From positions 23,343-87,342 of the forward strand of contig JAWPHD010011051.1 of NCBI GenBank assembly GCA_037043455.1: a stretch of 64,000 bases of DNA. Reading direction: 5' to 3'. Made by a program: the position numbers and the translations under genes. The notes under the pieces were generated by a model. It was not told where the DNA came from and made no database searches. It saw nothing but the letters and a program-made list of their open reading frames with translations. Shown here one piece after another: positions 1 to 12,317 of the stretch (positions within the stretch are counted from its first letter, which is position 1; every line of letters begins with the position of its first letter). Source of the DNA: Cyrtodaria siliqua. Lineage: Eukaryota > Mollusca > Bivalvia > Adapedonta > Hiatellidae.

Positions 1-39
1 TAGGCGCCATATAACCTTTCATGTGTTGGTGCGCCTTAA

Positions 40-560
40 AACCCAATTCAGTTCAATTCAATAACCCCAGAACCGGGCCATAGTTGGACACAGAGTCACG
101 ATTTGAACAAAAGTGGTAGAGAACCATAAGCTTGTACAATATGCAAAATAGTAGACATCTGGCTCTTGTTTTTTTTAAAGAAGAGATTTTAAAGATGTTT
201 CTATATGACTCTATGTAAATATATGACCCCTGGGGCGGAGCCAGATATGACCCCAGGGTCAACATTTTAACATACTTGCTAGTGGACCATAAGCTTATGC
301 TTCATGCATAATATGGGTCATCTAGCTCTTACAGTTTTAGAAAAAAATATTTATTTTTAAAGATTTCCTATATAACTGTGTGAAAAAATGTTACCCCGGG
401 GCTGGGCCATATTTGACCCTGGGGTCACCATTTTATAAATACTTAGTAGAGGACCCTAAATGTATAATACATGCAAAATATTAAACCTGTAGCTCTTCTA
501 GTTTCAGCGAAATCGATTTTTTAAAAATACAAGAGTTTTGCTTAAAAGGGGGAGATAACT
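40..560 (-). repeat. Family D fragment, about 3 internal units
   Basis: Roughly 170-bp units recur here. Each carries a 'gaccataagcttatg' motif, a 'tcatctagctctt' stretch, an 'actctatgtaaa' stretch and a 'gaccccagggtcaccattt' stretch. The same modules appear in the opposite orientation in the complete element at 62244-63746, so this is read as an end-less internal fragment of that family. No coding frame is convincing; the 70-residue open frame here is repeat sequence. Confidence 0.7.
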
Positions 561-1310
561 CTAATAACAGGAATCAGCTACCCTGTTCACACTGCTATCA
601 TGGATTTTTCGTTTCTCTACAAGGTACTCAATAACATGGTACTAGTAAGAATTTGTCCCTTGAGATGGTAACAAAAAAGTGTATGGCTCACGGTCTAGTT
701 CTATCGCCACACTCCCACGTGTCAGTTTGACCTTTCGCTAAGGTCAAAGTCATACTTAGAAAAAAAAATAACTTTTTGGTTAACTCTTTAACGCTGTAAG
801 GCGTGGCTTGTGGCTTTCACATTCAATATGTAGCGTATTAACGGGGTGTCTTTCTAATCAACACCCCACCGGTCAGTTTGACCTTGGGCCATTTAAAATA
901 AAATGTTGACGCCCGCCCGTCGACCACACGCCCGCCCATCGCCTGCCCGGTTAACGCCAATCAGCCGATTATTTTCAAAACCCCGGCTAAAGCTTAAACC
1001 TGCTGTCTACAGCCTACACCGACGCTAAAGCTGACGACGCCGACGCTGACGCCGGGGTAATGACAAATATCTGCCCTGACTTTCGTCACGGTGAACTAAA
1101 TATTTCTGATACATTGATAAACAAGGTCAATACTACAGGCCCTTATTCAACGACTTATAGAATTGCAATCTTAATAACAAAGGGACAAATCATTAAACAT
1201 GTGTGTTGACATGGATATAAATGTAGGTCTATGGTGTTGATTACATATAATATTGGATACAAATACAACATACAGTTATTCGGTTTTTCAATATGTATAA
1301 GTATATGGAA
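561..1310. other. No gene seen; locally GC-rich old repeat
   Basis: Positions 900-1060 are GC-rich and contain runs of 'gacgctgacgcc'-like triplets. 'gtcagtttgacctt' occurs twice (around 720 and 870). This looks like an old dispersed repeat. No exon, tRNA or conserved frame is visible. Confidence 0.4.
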
Positions 1311-1317
1311 TTGCATT

Positions 1318-1530
1318 GAACTGAATTTGATTGTATGGTCGCACCAACAGCTAAGGTCATTTGGCGACTTTCCAGCTTCCACTGGTGGAAGAATACCCAG
1401 GTGCCCTGTCGGGCAATTTTCATGCAGGGGCAGGCACCTGGGTAGAACCACCGACGTTCCACAAGCCAGCTGGATAGCTTCCTCACATAAAGAATCCTAT
1501 GCCTCTGATGGATCGAACCTACAGCGGTGA
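1318..1530 (-). mobile_element. SINE-1, truncated copy
   Basis: Closely matches the body of the complete SINE at 6228-6496: the 'gtcgcaccaac' start, 'ggcgactttccagcttcc', 'gggcaattttc', 'gaaccaccgacgttcc' and 'ggatcgaacctacagcgg'. It stops after the B-box-like segment, so the tRNA A-box end is missing. The open frames crossing it on both strands are not genes. Confidence 0.8.
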
Positions 1531-1659
1531 GATATATGGAGCAGCCATCAATTATACAATGTCGAAAGAGAAAGCATATGTTTTAGACAAATGTCTACCT
1601 AAATTACAATCAACATTTGTGTTCATAATATGTAAAAAGGGTTATTTTGGACAAAACAT

Positions 1660-1800
1660 TGTAAAAGTTTTCTCCATATAACTCTATGTACAACATGTTA
1701 TGTGATCCCCGGGCGGAGCCATTTATGACCCCATGACCACCATCTGAAAAAAGGTAGAAAACCATAATACACTACATGCAAAGAAAAATCTGAACACTAT
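1660..1800. repeat. Family D fragment
   Basis: Contains an 'actctatgtacaac' stretch, a 'gatccccgggcggagccat' stretch and 'gaccataatacactacatgc', the same order as the D-family fragment at 40-560. It abuts the family B element that starts at 1811. Confidence 0.55.
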
Positions 1801-1810
1801 GTCTATAGAA

Positions 1811-2998
1811 AACAAGAGGCCCAAGAGGGCCTGTGAACGCTATACCGGTTTAAACGGCATAAACGGCTTAAACGGCTCTTATATCAAGGGTTGTCATCAC
1901 AAAATTCCCATCAGTACTACTTTTAAAACATTGCAAAAACAAGAGGGCCTGAGTATGTAAACTGTCAAGGGACAACTGCTTCCTGCTAAGTTTCGTCAAC
2001 TCTAACAAGGCGTAAAAAAATTAAACAAATGAAACAATGAAATGAAAAACTTAAAATAAAAAATTCAAATGAAATAAAACAAAAAAAAAATTAAAAATAT
2101 CTATCCTCTTGAGGCAAAATATTGCATTTTTAACTAATTCAAGGGCCATAACTCCGCTGCTGCTTGTCAGATCTGGCTGGTTTTCGTATTTGTCCGACCT
2201 TCCATTGACATTAACAATGTGGTAAAGTTTGGTAAAGATTGGATCAAAAATGAAGGCCCTATCGTCTAAGCGAGGCAAAATATAGCCTTTTTGACTAAAT
2301 CAAGGGCCATAACTCCTCTGTTACTGGTCCGATTTGGCTGGTGTTCAAACTTTTCCGAGCATTAACAATCTGGTAAAATTTGGTAAAGATCGTGTGATAA
2401 ATGAAGGCCCTATCGTCTTAACGAGGCAAAATATAGCATTTTTAACTAATTCAAGGGCCATAACTCCGCTTTTTCAGGTTTGATCTGGCTGGTTTTCGAA
2501 CATGTCCGAGCTTTCATTGACATTAACAATCTGATAAAGTTTGGTAAAGATCGGATCAAAAATGAAGGCCTTATCGTCTTAACGAGGCAAAATATAGCAT
2601 TTTTAACTAAATCAAGGGCCATAACTCCGCTGTTACTGGTCCGATTTGGCTGGATTTCAAACTTGTCCCAGCATTCCTTGACATTAACAGTCTGGTAAAG
2701 TTTGGTAAAGATCATGAGATAAATGAAGGCCCTATCGTCTTAACGAGGCAAAATATAGCATTTTTAGCTAATTCAAGGGCCATAACTCCGCTGTTACTGG
2801 TCCGATCAGGCTGGTTTCGAACTTGTCCGAGCTTTCATTGACATTAACAATCTGGTCTGTTACAGATCGGATGAAAAATGAAGGCCCTATTGTCTTAACG
2901 AGACAAAAGTTAACGACGGACGGACGGACGACGGACAACTCGGCATTCTATAAGCTCTACTGGCCGAAGACAAGACGAGAAGTAGAATTAAAAAACAA
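1811..2998 (-). mobile_element. Family B tandem-core dispersed element
   Basis: On the minus strand the element ends at 1811 with the hairpin AGGCCC-TCTT-GGGCCT followed directly by CTTGTT. Its other end (2910-2998) carries 'gacggacggacgg' and a 'taagctctactggcc' half-hairpin. The core is a tandem array (separate entry). No protein is encoded. The plan matches a non-autonomous Helitron-like element, which is an inference. Related family B ends occur at 58060-58330 and 58811-58850. Confidence 0.65.
2103..2910 (-). repeat. Five-unit array, period 152-162 bp
   Basis: 'caagggccataactcc' recurs at about 2141, 2301, 2453, 2615 and 2775. Each unit also holds 'gaggcaaaatat', a 'gatctggctgg'-type motif, 'acattaacaatctgg' and 'aatgaaggccctatcgtc'. 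Bivalves are known to carry a very old satellite of about this unit size (BIV160), but identity was not tested. The short open frames across the array follow the repeat and are not genes. Confidence 0.85.
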
Positions 2999-3009
2999 CA
3001 ACATATAAC

Positions 3010-5280
3010 TATATGTAAACACATGTGAGCCCTAAAGGATCATAGGGAAATGCTAATTGCAAAGTAGCAGAGCTCTTTGTCTCCAGGATTCCAATTCAGC
3101 ACTAAAATACTCGCAAAATACAACTGATTTCAGAAAACGGAAGCTGACATATTTACCAATTGCAAGTAACTGTTAGTGCATGCATCTATACATCATAAAT
3201 TTCAAACTAATTTTTAAAATTATTTAAGGATTATATACCATATGTAAAATAACAAAACTTGACGAAGAGTCCAGTAAATAAATCAGAGTTTTATTCTTGT
3301 CAGGGTATGAACAGGTTCCACAAGGAACTGCAAGGAGGGGCGATAAACTATGTGCACTTGCAATAAAATGCGAGTGAGCAATGCCGTGTAGCTTCATAGA
3401 AGAAGGTTTTCTGTATTTAAAACAAGTGTCCACCAGGGCGATGCCATGTATGAGTCAATGATTTATGTAAAGTATAACAGCTATGTGTTTCGTAGTTTAT
3501 GAGAAGACCATTTGAACTAACTAGGCAGAGGACCATTAGCTTATTCTACATGCAACATATGGTCCCTCGGGCGTGACCGAATTTGAACCTAGGGCCACCA
3601 TTTGAACAAACGTGATAGAGGTCCATCAACTTATAAAAAATGCAAAAATGAGATATAGGGTCCTATAGAAACCACAACGTCCGAGCGCAATGGACCACAG
3701 CGTCCGATCGCAATGGCATCGTAGGTCTACACCGTACTGCAAACAAGGACTTGAAAATACAATGGAACAGACAAAAAACAACAGAAAGGGTGGTGAAGAC
3801 AGGGTTACCGACTTGGAACGGCAATAAGGCCTACTGGTTAGCTTGAATCGATTTTATATGCGCACAATCTTCGCTATTATCCTGTCCTCAACGCCCAAAT
3901 AGACAAGACAGTGTAAACAAAACTACATCCCATCAAAAGGAATTCTCTAACAATAAAGTCCACATCCTGAGAAACTAACTAAAGAAACACATACAAAATA
4001 ATAAACATCTCAGGATGTATCCAGAATCGTACTGAACAACCATAGTAGTTGCAGCTAAAGAGAAAACATGAGCTCTAAGATTTATGGTTTTATTATTAGT
4101 TTTGGTTCTATATAAGTACAGGTAAAGCATGTGACCCCTGGTACGGGGCCAAATTTGACCCCAGCCCAATATTTGAACAAGTTTGGTGAAGGATCATAGG
4201 CTTATCCTACGTTATACCTCTAGTAATCAGAGAAGATTCTGTTTAATGATACTCCAATACTGCTCTATTTAAAACTGTGACCCAACCCCCTCCTGGGGCC
4301 AGATTTGATCCCAGGGTTACCATTTGAACCAACTTGGTAGAGGACCATAAGCTTATGCTAGATGGCGTTATATGCCGTGTGGTTCCAGAGTAGAGTTTTT
4401 TAAATATTTCCTTTTTACATGTATGTCTATGTAAAACATGCATCTACATACAAACTTTGTACCTTAGAGGCACGCTTATTTTTGACCACGAGGATTTATT
4501 TTGAACACACTTATTATTCTAGATGTTGAAGATCATTTATAAATTATAACTATGGAAATATGTGCCAAGATGTAGGTTCGAGTAAATTCATTTATACTCA
4601 TTCCGATTGCTCTTTAACTTTAAAACGGGATCTTCTATCAGGCGACTATCTTGATCAGATTAAACTGAGCCTGGTTTAGTTCCAAACTTTAAATTCCATA
4701 TTTTGTCTGATACAGCTCAAAACATAAAACTTTTCATCAGACCTCTCGTATGATTTGTAAACTGAATAAGAAGTTTCAACATAGTTTAAACATAATAGTT
4801 CGCAATATTAAAAAAGCAATGATGCTTCAATCTCATTAAAATCAAATCCTAATTACGCTTTGATACTCTCCGCTATAGGATCTAACAACTCTGCCTTGGA
4901 GGTCACGTCAGATCGACCTTTCATCTAATCAATATTCATGAGACAATTAACTAAATGAAATCGCACGTTTTATATGCAATTAAGATGATGTTCGAGTGAA
5001 CAAAATGAAATCGCATATTTTATATGCAATTAAGATAATGTTCGAGTGAACCGAACAAACGAAAATCCACATAAAACATATATACCCGAACAAGATCAAC
5101 TCGCTGTGTGTTAATGCTGTGGAATGCACCATAAATTCAAAGAAACGCACTAAATGGCATGTTTTACAGAGAATACGAAGAAAATCATAGTCAATTGTTT
5201 TGAAAAACATTCAGAACATTACTCTACCGAGATCACTAAATTACAACATTAGGTTTTCCATATAGATTGTATCAATACAT
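3010..5280. other. No gene; family D fragments and unassigned DNA
   Basis: Family D modules ('gaccataagcttat', 'gaccccaggg'-type) are recognisable around 3520-3660 and 4120-4450. At 3667-3712 a 24-bp unit, 'ccacaacgtccgagcgcaat', is imperfectly doubled. The interval 4450-5280 is AT-rich; 'gaaatcgca-ttttatatgcaattaagat' is doubled near 4957-5045. No exon is supported. Confidence 0.45.
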
Positions 5281-5356
5281 TTGGCCCGGTAGCGCAGTCG
5301 GTAGGGAGGTAAACACTTATAAGTATCCGTGAGTGTAATTTTACTGTGGGTTACGA

Positions 5357-5532
5357 GTATTTTTACTTATTCAAAGTTACCCACTTCATAAACCAAAGTC
5401 ACAAAGTTAATATCGCGTGTGACCACTCGAGCGAAGGTGCCAGGCATTGTTAAACGCTCGAGGTGGTCACACGCGATATTAACTTTGTGACTTTGGTTTA
5501 TGAAGTGGGTAACTTTGAATAAGTAAAAATAC
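5357..5532. mobile_element. Near-perfect foldback element (MITE-like)
   Basis: Two arms of about 77 bp are reverse complements of each other, starting 'gtatttttacttattc' and ending 'gaataagtaaaaatac'. They differ by a single inserted base near the loop. The loop (about 5435-5453) is around 20 bases. The arm identity implies recent insertion or correction between arms. A tRNA-like string, 'ggtagcgcagtcggtag', lies just outside at 5288. It encodes nothing and could extrude a cruciform. Confidence 0.85.
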
Positions 5533-6227
5533 ATGAATTTTCTGTACGATATTGATGAAATTTGGCAAATGAATAAAATAAAGATGATATATTTTGTTGT
5601 TGTAGCTTAATTGGATCATAATAAATTTCATCAGCAAAAAGATGTGCGTTTTCAAATGTACTGAGTGTATATAATTCCGCTGAATTGATGGATTAGTGAA
5701 TACAAGTGATACATTATATCTGGCACTGAAGATTTAGCCTAATGATGATCTTATTATTTTAATAATACTTGTACGAATGGTTTCACACTGTGTGCACTTG
5801 AATTGAGCAATACATGAGTAAGTGATCAAACGTACATCTCTCCAAATAAAAAACAATCAAGTGCACATCTGATCTTCCCAACAGGTTTCTCATACACATG
5901 GCAGCATACCAGTTCTGCTTCGCCGTTTTAATTATCTGAAAAAAACAAAACATTTACAGATATATAACAGCTTCGGCCTTAATTAAAATAGTGTCTGTTT
6001 ACCGTTTAGCTACCTACTCCATGCGTTTGCCCATACACACAACGTGTTATAAATTTTTCGATATTTAAAAAAATGCCAAGAAATCAAATTTATTTTGAAA
6101 ATATTTGAATGTAAACTTTACAACAAAATTATTGTTACTTTTGTGTAAACAGCGATAGTGCATAATCATAAGGGAAGTAACTAGGCGGGCCATTTCGGAC
6201 ATAACCATATTCGCCTTATGGAGAGTT
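5533..6227. other. No gene or repeat recognised
   Basis: AT-rich DNA with stops in all frames at short spacing. No splice-flanked conserved exon was seen on either strand. Confidence 0.35.
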
Positions 6228-6496
6228 TTGAATTGAATTGGATTTTATAGTCGCACCAACATCTAAGGTCATATGGCGACTTTCCAGCTTCCTCTGGTGG
6301 AGGAAGACCCTAGATGCCCCTCCGGGCAATTTTCGTGCACGGGCGGGCACCTGGGTAGAACCACCGACGTTCCGCAAGCCAGGCGGATAGCTTCCTCACA
6401 TAAAGATTCCTAGGCCCCTGAGGGATCGAACCTACAGCGGTGAGGGGCAAGTGATTGCAAGTCAGAGACTCTAACCACTCGGCCACGGACGCCCCT
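6228..6496 (-). mobile_element. SINE-1, full-length, tRNA-derived
   Basis: Read on the minus strand, the element begins at 6496 with a tRNA-like head: 'ggcgtccgtggccgagtgg' (A box of the Leu/Ser type) and then 'ggttcgatccctcaggggc' (B box). The body runs to a 'gaattgaattgg' tail at 6228. Head, body and tail fit a Pol III SINE. It is not a functional tRNA gene because the acceptor stem does not close after the B box. A truncated relative lies at 1318-1530. Confidence 0.88.
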
Positions 6497-7736
6497 GCCT
6501 TATGGAGAGAAAAAAATACTTCAGAACTGGCAGTTACAGGGTTTGCAGGCGCGTAGCCAGGCGTACGCTCGTACGCCTCTTGGAAAAAAATGAGAAAACA
6601 TAGTGCCTCAAAAATGCAATAAAAACTGAAGCCTGACTAGGGTGAGACCCATCATTAGAAATTTATAAACATATAAATATCAAAGTTATCAAAACAGATG
6701 CCATCAAATGGAAATATTCATTTTTCGCCACTATATAATTGATTTATCAATCAATAAAAGCCATCATTTTAAGCCCAAAATCGTCAAAAGCAACGTGCGG
6801 ACGCTTAGAAGTTCCGGGGGCCCAAGCCCCACGGACCCCCCACCAACCGCTCCTTGGACCCCAATATACTATAGCAGATAGCAGATACCAAATTGATTTT
6901 CTAGAAGCACAAAACGTAAGTCATGTTATACAGTTAATATTTAGGAAATAAATATCCAAAGAAACATGTAGAGGTATTTTCGTAACATTTATTGACTGGT
7001 TACTGTTACTGTATGCCAGAAAGATACATCTTTAGTCTACAAACATTCATGTGCATAATTTGTATAAGTTTTAAAGACAAATCAAAACACTATACACATA
7101 CATTAAACATGTACTACAGTAGTCCTGAGTCCGTTTTCATAAAGCTTCTTAGCAATATCTTAAGTCAAAATGTATCAATTTTTTAAACACCTTTTTCTAT
7201 CGTTTTAATACATTTTCTTTATATTTTTAATAATATTATGGATTAATACGCCCTACAGCTAAATAATTATCTTAAAATAGATGCTCTGTAGTGTCGCTGA
7301 GAGGTTAATAAGGATATTTGAAAATATGTAAACATCTTAAATTTTGACAATATGTTCTACATAAGTTGCTTTATGAATACGGGCCCTGCACATATTTATC
7401 ACGATGGCATGTTATTATTTAGGAAGAAAATATACACAAGCATACACCGATTCATGTCCGGACTGGACTCGAAGTCGAAAAAAGGGCCATAACTTTACTA
7501 AAATATAATACAGAGTTACGGAACTTGAGTGGCTGTGATGACACTGAAGACATACACAAAGTTCGAATGACTTTAAGAAAGCACTGTTAAACAGTTGAAT
7601 ATATTAGAATTTTAAAAACTTAACGTAAATGTTGACTGCCACCGTAGCCGCAGCAAACTGATACCTTTGTCTTGCCACCTCTAGCGAAGGCAAGACAAAA
7701 ACGCTACCCATTCATTATACAACAGTACACCTAAAC
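6497..7736. other. No gene recognised
   Basis: Unassigned AT-rich DNA. Open frames at 6739-6951 and 6992-7186 have low-complexity or unconserved translations and no splice context. The motif 'aagggccataactttact' at 7483 recalls family B. Confidence 0.35.
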
Positions 7737-8152
7737 GGTTACACGAAACACCCAAATCTACCTATTTCACCCAAATCCACCCAAATCTACACAAAAATCT
7801 ACCCCTAAATCTTCCAAAACCACACCAAATCTACCTTATATGGTGTTTCATTGATGTTGTAGTAACAAATACCACAACAACAAAATCATTTGACCAAAAT
7901 GAAAATGTAGTGGTTAATTTATTTGTTAATGTTATGTTGTTCTCACAATGTGTAAAAATAACGTAAAAATCGTTAATTCAGTAATAAATTAACAAATGTA
8001 TCTTCATTTTTTTTTAAAATGATTATTTTATTTTTGATATTTGGTACAATAACATCATTGTAACACCATATAAGGTAGATTTGGTGTGGATTTGGGAAGT
8101 TTAGTGGTAGATTTGGGGGAAATATGTAGATGTGTGTGTTTCGTGACATCCC
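7737..8152. mobile_element. Foldback with CCAAATCTACC-rich arms
   Basis: The left arm has repeated 'cccaaatctacc' motifs and ends 'accttatatggtgttt'. The right arm mirrors it from 'aacaccatataaggtag' through 'ggtagatttggggg' to 'gtttcgtgacat'. Outer ends pair as 'acacgaaacac' with 'gtgtttcgtg'. The arms are imperfect with indels, so this is an older foldback or MITE-like element. It encodes nothing. Confidence 0.7.
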
Positions 8153-8164
8153 ACCTAAAAGCTT

Positions 8165-9434
8165 GAGTTTTTTTAAAAACTGTGTTAGTTTATCTACATA
8201 CTAGTAACTTACATTTGTCCGATCATTAATATTATTATAAGAATAGTATAAAGCAAACTGTCTTTGCATTATATTATTAACTGTTGACTATATCATATTA
8301 CACCTGTAATATACGGAAGCCTATGGTAGAATTAAAGACGAAATAATGAAACCTCAAATTATTATTTAATTTAAGCAAGCAGATACAGCAGGTTTAGCAT
8401 GTTTAGTGTCAAAAAGATACTAGATGCTAATTTCAATACTTGATAAACACTTCAAAATTAACGTGTGTCCCTTTGACAGTCATATTTTTCACGAGGGCAT
8501 GTTATAGTATTCAAAGACAGATAGGTATTATATCAAGGCATAAATAATATTAAATATAAACAGAAGTCATGATCTTGATTCAAAATCAAAAAAATAAAAT
8601 CAAGTTGTGTTATTGAAAAACAGTATTACCTTGCATTTTGATCATTTAACGAAGAAAACTAAACACCTGCATGACTAAAAGTAATAAGATTTTCGTAAAG
8701 TCATTTTATTGCACCTCGCACAAAATCCTAGGAATTTCATTGGATTAGAGCAGTCACATGGTGACCATCTAATATTCTATAGACTGTACCGGTCGTGAAG
8801 TCAAATTGCGTGAACGTCTCAATGACATTGACGCTCCATTAAAATGGGTTAAATATCGACGTTTGCCTTAGAAAAGGTGCACGATGCAATAAATCAGTTA
8901 TTGGGTTTGTTACTGACCCTCTACAGAAATATGTGGGGTCAGTCAGATGTATAGGGGTCTCGGCTATCGCCTCACCCTATAAATCTCACTGACCCCACAT
9001 AGTTATGTAGGGAGTCAGTAACAAACCCAATAACTAATAGTGTGAGCCATTTCACGTTCTAAGATGCACAACGCTAAATACATGTTTTCTTAAATATGTT
9101 CATTAGTTACTTCCCTTCTTAATAGTAAAATACACAATGTTTTTGTGTGCTATTTACTTTTAGAATCCTATACAAATTTATCATCTCCCAAAATTAGAAC
9201 CAACTCCATGATTTTGTATCAAACAAAATATATAACTTAAAGGAACATACGGCAATCCTGATTCTTTTTTAAACTTGCTGTGTCCTGTTAAGTTTTTCTA
9301 CGTAACTGCATTTGTTCAATCAGTAATAATAATTATAAGAAAAATATAAAGCAAATTGTTTTTGCATCTTATATTAACTTTTGTTTATATTGCACCAATA
9401 ATATATTTAAAACCTATGGCAGAATAAGAAGAAA
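8165..9434. repeat. Local duplication of about 1.1-kb period; second copy split by family A
   Basis: Copy 1 (about 8165-8475) and copy 2 (about 9255-9434, resuming at 12318-12390) share 'ataaagcaaactg/ttg-tttgcat', 'cctatgg-agaat' and 'gcaagcag' in order. Copy 2 is interrupted exactly where the family A element begins and ends, so copy 1 serves as an approximate empty site. A foldback (8896-9035) lies between the copies. Confidence 0.6.
8896..9035. mobile_element. 140-bp foldback (MITE-like)
   Basis: Outer arms 'agttattgggtttgttactg' and 'cagtaacaaacccaataact' are exact reverse complements over 20 bp. The palindrome continues inward with 'tgtggggtcag' against 'ctgaccccaca' and 'tataggg' against 'ccctata'. 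It is non-coding. Confidence 0.85.
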
Positions 9435-12317
9435 CAAGAGGTCAATGACCTTGAAGCTCTACTGATAGATTTTGATAGCTAGATCAGCATTTCTGTGAAG
9501 TTTCATAAAAATATGTCAAGTATTTTCAGAGGGGTAGTCGCTACAAGTTGAAGATTTTACTATATAACTCTAGGTAAACAAAGATGGCCACTGGCAGCCA
9601 TGTTTCATGTTGAATCAAAATAATTTTCGACAAGGATCAACATCTTGTCATGCTGATCATTTCAGAAAAAGTCCCATATCAATATCACTTAGTTTTCAAG
9701 AAGTAGTCGCTACAAACTTGTTTTTAAAAATTTATGTTTAGCCGTGGTGGCCATCTTGACTTTCCGGGGGACCGTCAGTGCTCAAAGAAAATTATTTTAA
9801 GAGACAGGCCCAGGGCCCGATTTGAAATGGACAGGCCCTTTATTTGAAATGGACAGGCCCTGATTTAAAATGGAAAGGTCCAATATTTTTTTCTTATTGG
9901 AAATGTGTCTTTATTCACTTTTATAGCACACATTTGTTACGTATGTATTAATCAAGCTCAAAACCTCCTCTGACTAGATTTTTCCTTTTGCTACCACTTT
10001 ATGCTCCCTGGTCAGCGGACTTATTTACCATTTCGTTTAAAATGTGTTAGAATAGAATATTAAATAGTAATTTATAACCAATGCAAAGGAGAGTACTAGC
10101 ACTTTTGCCAAACGATAATAATCAGAGCCGACTAGGTGAAACTTGAGCTAAACTTGGAGCCAAACTTTTAATCAGGTTTTATGAGACTATCAGAGCCTCC
10201 TCTAGCTATATTTTTTCTTTTTGTCACCACTTTCTCCAAGTAAAGAATTAGGAGCCTAGACTAGAATTCATTTAAAAGTAGGATTCCAGGAACTCCTTAC
10301 ACCTTAAATAATGAATAGAAATATACTTTATATCTGTATTTATACATATACAGTATATATATTTTTCTCTCCACCAACATGTAAAGGACAGTTTTTCTTA
10401 TTTGATTATGTAAAAAAAAAAAAAAAAAAATAAATATCCGAAATTATGTACCATCCGAACTACTATGACACCGCACTTTTACGGCCCGAACATTTCACAA
10501 ACATTCAATCGAAATACCATCAATAACGATTTTTTTTTCATGCATTAGTGTGTTTTTAATGACAAAAACGGTATTTCTTATCACAAAGGAAAGAAAACAC
10601 AACCCTAATAGCAGAATAATGAGTTTTATGTCAACAAATGTCGACACGAAGCAAGGCAAAATATTCGAACTTCATAATCATAATTTTGATAGAGCATCAT
10701 CAATAAAACTGACCAATCAGTGACCAGAAATAAGACCTACCTAATTCATTCTGGTAGGTGATAAACTCTGTCTTTATCCTTGATGTTCAACCAAGTTTAC
10801 TGTTAAAATTAAGATATCTACAATGTGATTCTTTTAAAACCCTGCATATTTCATGCACATTCATGCAAACTGATTCAACATACATATCTTTCAAAATCAA
10901 AATCTTGAAAATTATCATCTTTTTACTTGGTCAAATATTTTTATTTTACTATAGAACCTAAGGATAAAAACCGAGTAACACACATTTTATCACCTACTGA
11001 AAATAAGATAAAATCTCAACATCTCTGCAATGAAAAATTATGAATTGTTTCAATGTGTGTATAACACATTTTAATTACTTTATTGCAAGTGTTTTCACAG
11101 TTCACAATACACATGGGAGTATTTTGTCTTGAGGAACTTGAGCTAGAGATCCAGTAAAACTGAATTTTTGGGGTTTTTTTTTTTTTTTTTTTAGACAGGC
11201 CCCGACGGGCTCGTCTGCAAAATGAGACAGGCCCGGAATGGATTTCGAGGAGCCCCGGACGTCGGGCTATCCTATTTCTTGAGCACTGCGGACCTGAAAT
11301 TGTGCTAGGACCAACTAGACACCAAAAGCAACATTCATGTGAAGTTTCATGAAAATCCATCAAGTAGTTTCAGAGGAGTAGTCGCTACAAATTTTTACTA
11401 TACAAACTCTATGTAAACAAAGATGGCCACTGGCGCTCATGTTTAATGTCGAATCAAAATAATTTTCGACAAGGATCAACATCATGTCATGCTGAAATTT
11501 TGCTAGGATCAACTAGACATCAAGAGCAACATTCCTGTGAAGTTTCATGAACATCCGTCAAGTAGTTTCAGAGGAGTAGTTGCTACAAGTTTTTACTATA
11601 TAACTCTATGTAAACAAAGATGGCCACTGGCAGCCATGTTTAACGTCGAATCAAAATAATGTTCGACTAGGATCAACATCATGTCATGCTGATCATTTTA
11701 GAAAAAGTCCCATATCAATATCACTTATAGTTTTCAAGAAGTAGTCGCTACAAACTTATTTTTTAAAAATCTATTTTTAGCTGTGGCGGCCATATTGAAT
11801 TTCTGGCAGACCTGAAATTTTGCTAGGATCAATTAGACATCAAGAGCAACATTCCTGTAAAGTTTCATGAAAATCCGCCAAGTAGTTTCAGAGGAGTAGT
11901 CGCTACAAGTTTTTACTATATAACTCTATGTAAACAAAGATGGCCACTGGCAGCCATGTTTAACGTCGAATCAAAACAATTTTTGACAAGGACCAACATC
12001 ATGTCATGCTGATCATTTTAGAAAAAGTCCCATATCAATATCACTTATAGTTTTCAAGAAGTAGTCGCTACAAACTTGTATTTTAAAAATCTATTTTTAG
12101 CTTTGGCGGCCATCTTGGATTTCACATCAACATGAATATTTGCTAGGATCAACTAGACTTCATGGGCAACATTTCTGTAAATGTTCATGAATATCCATCC
12201 AGTAGTTTCAGAGGAGTAGACGCTACAAATAAAAGTTTACGGACAGACAGACGGACGGACAGACGGACGCCGCACCACGGCATAAGCTCCGCTGATCTCT
12301 GATCAGTTGAGCTAAAA
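9435..12317 (-). mobile_element. Family A element (copy A1), split by a hAT-like insertion
   Basis: On the minus strand the element begins at 12317 with TTTTAGCTC and a hairpin around 'ctgatcagagatcag'. A 'gtccgtc'-type simple repeat and 'gtaaac' follow. The core consists of roughly 320-bp units containing 'gtagcgactac', 'ggcggccat', 'ccatgtttaacgtcgaatc' and 'catgtcatgctgatcatttt'. The 3' end at 9435 is AGGTCATTGACCTCTTGTTT. It has no ORF. The duplication described at 8165-9434 gives an approximate empty site. A 1.5-kb hAT-like element sits inside it. It is interpreted as Helitron-like by end structure only. Confidence 0.8.
9776..11288. mobile_element. Non-autonomous hAT-like element inside A1
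   Basis: The left end CAGTGCTCAAAGAAA mirrors the right end 'tttcttgagcactg', giving terminal inverted repeats of about 14 bp with the CAGTG start common in hAT transposons. The flanking octamers 'gggaccgt' and 'cggacctg' match at 5 of 8 positions, consistent with a decayed 8-bp target duplication. The interior has 'gacaggccc' repeats near both ends, an A18 run at 10415 and a T-run at 11167, and no transposase frame. The 115-residue open frame at 11016-11363 crosses the element edge and is an artefact. Confidence 0.7.

Noticed and set aside
6415..6496. tRNA-Leu/Ser gene
   Set aside because: A and B boxes are present but the sequence continues into a SINE body shared with 1318-1530, and the acceptor stem does not close.
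11016..11363. 115-residue minus-strand frame
   Set aside because: Spans the edge between the hAT-like insertion and family A and includes a poly-lysine from a T-run; not a gene.
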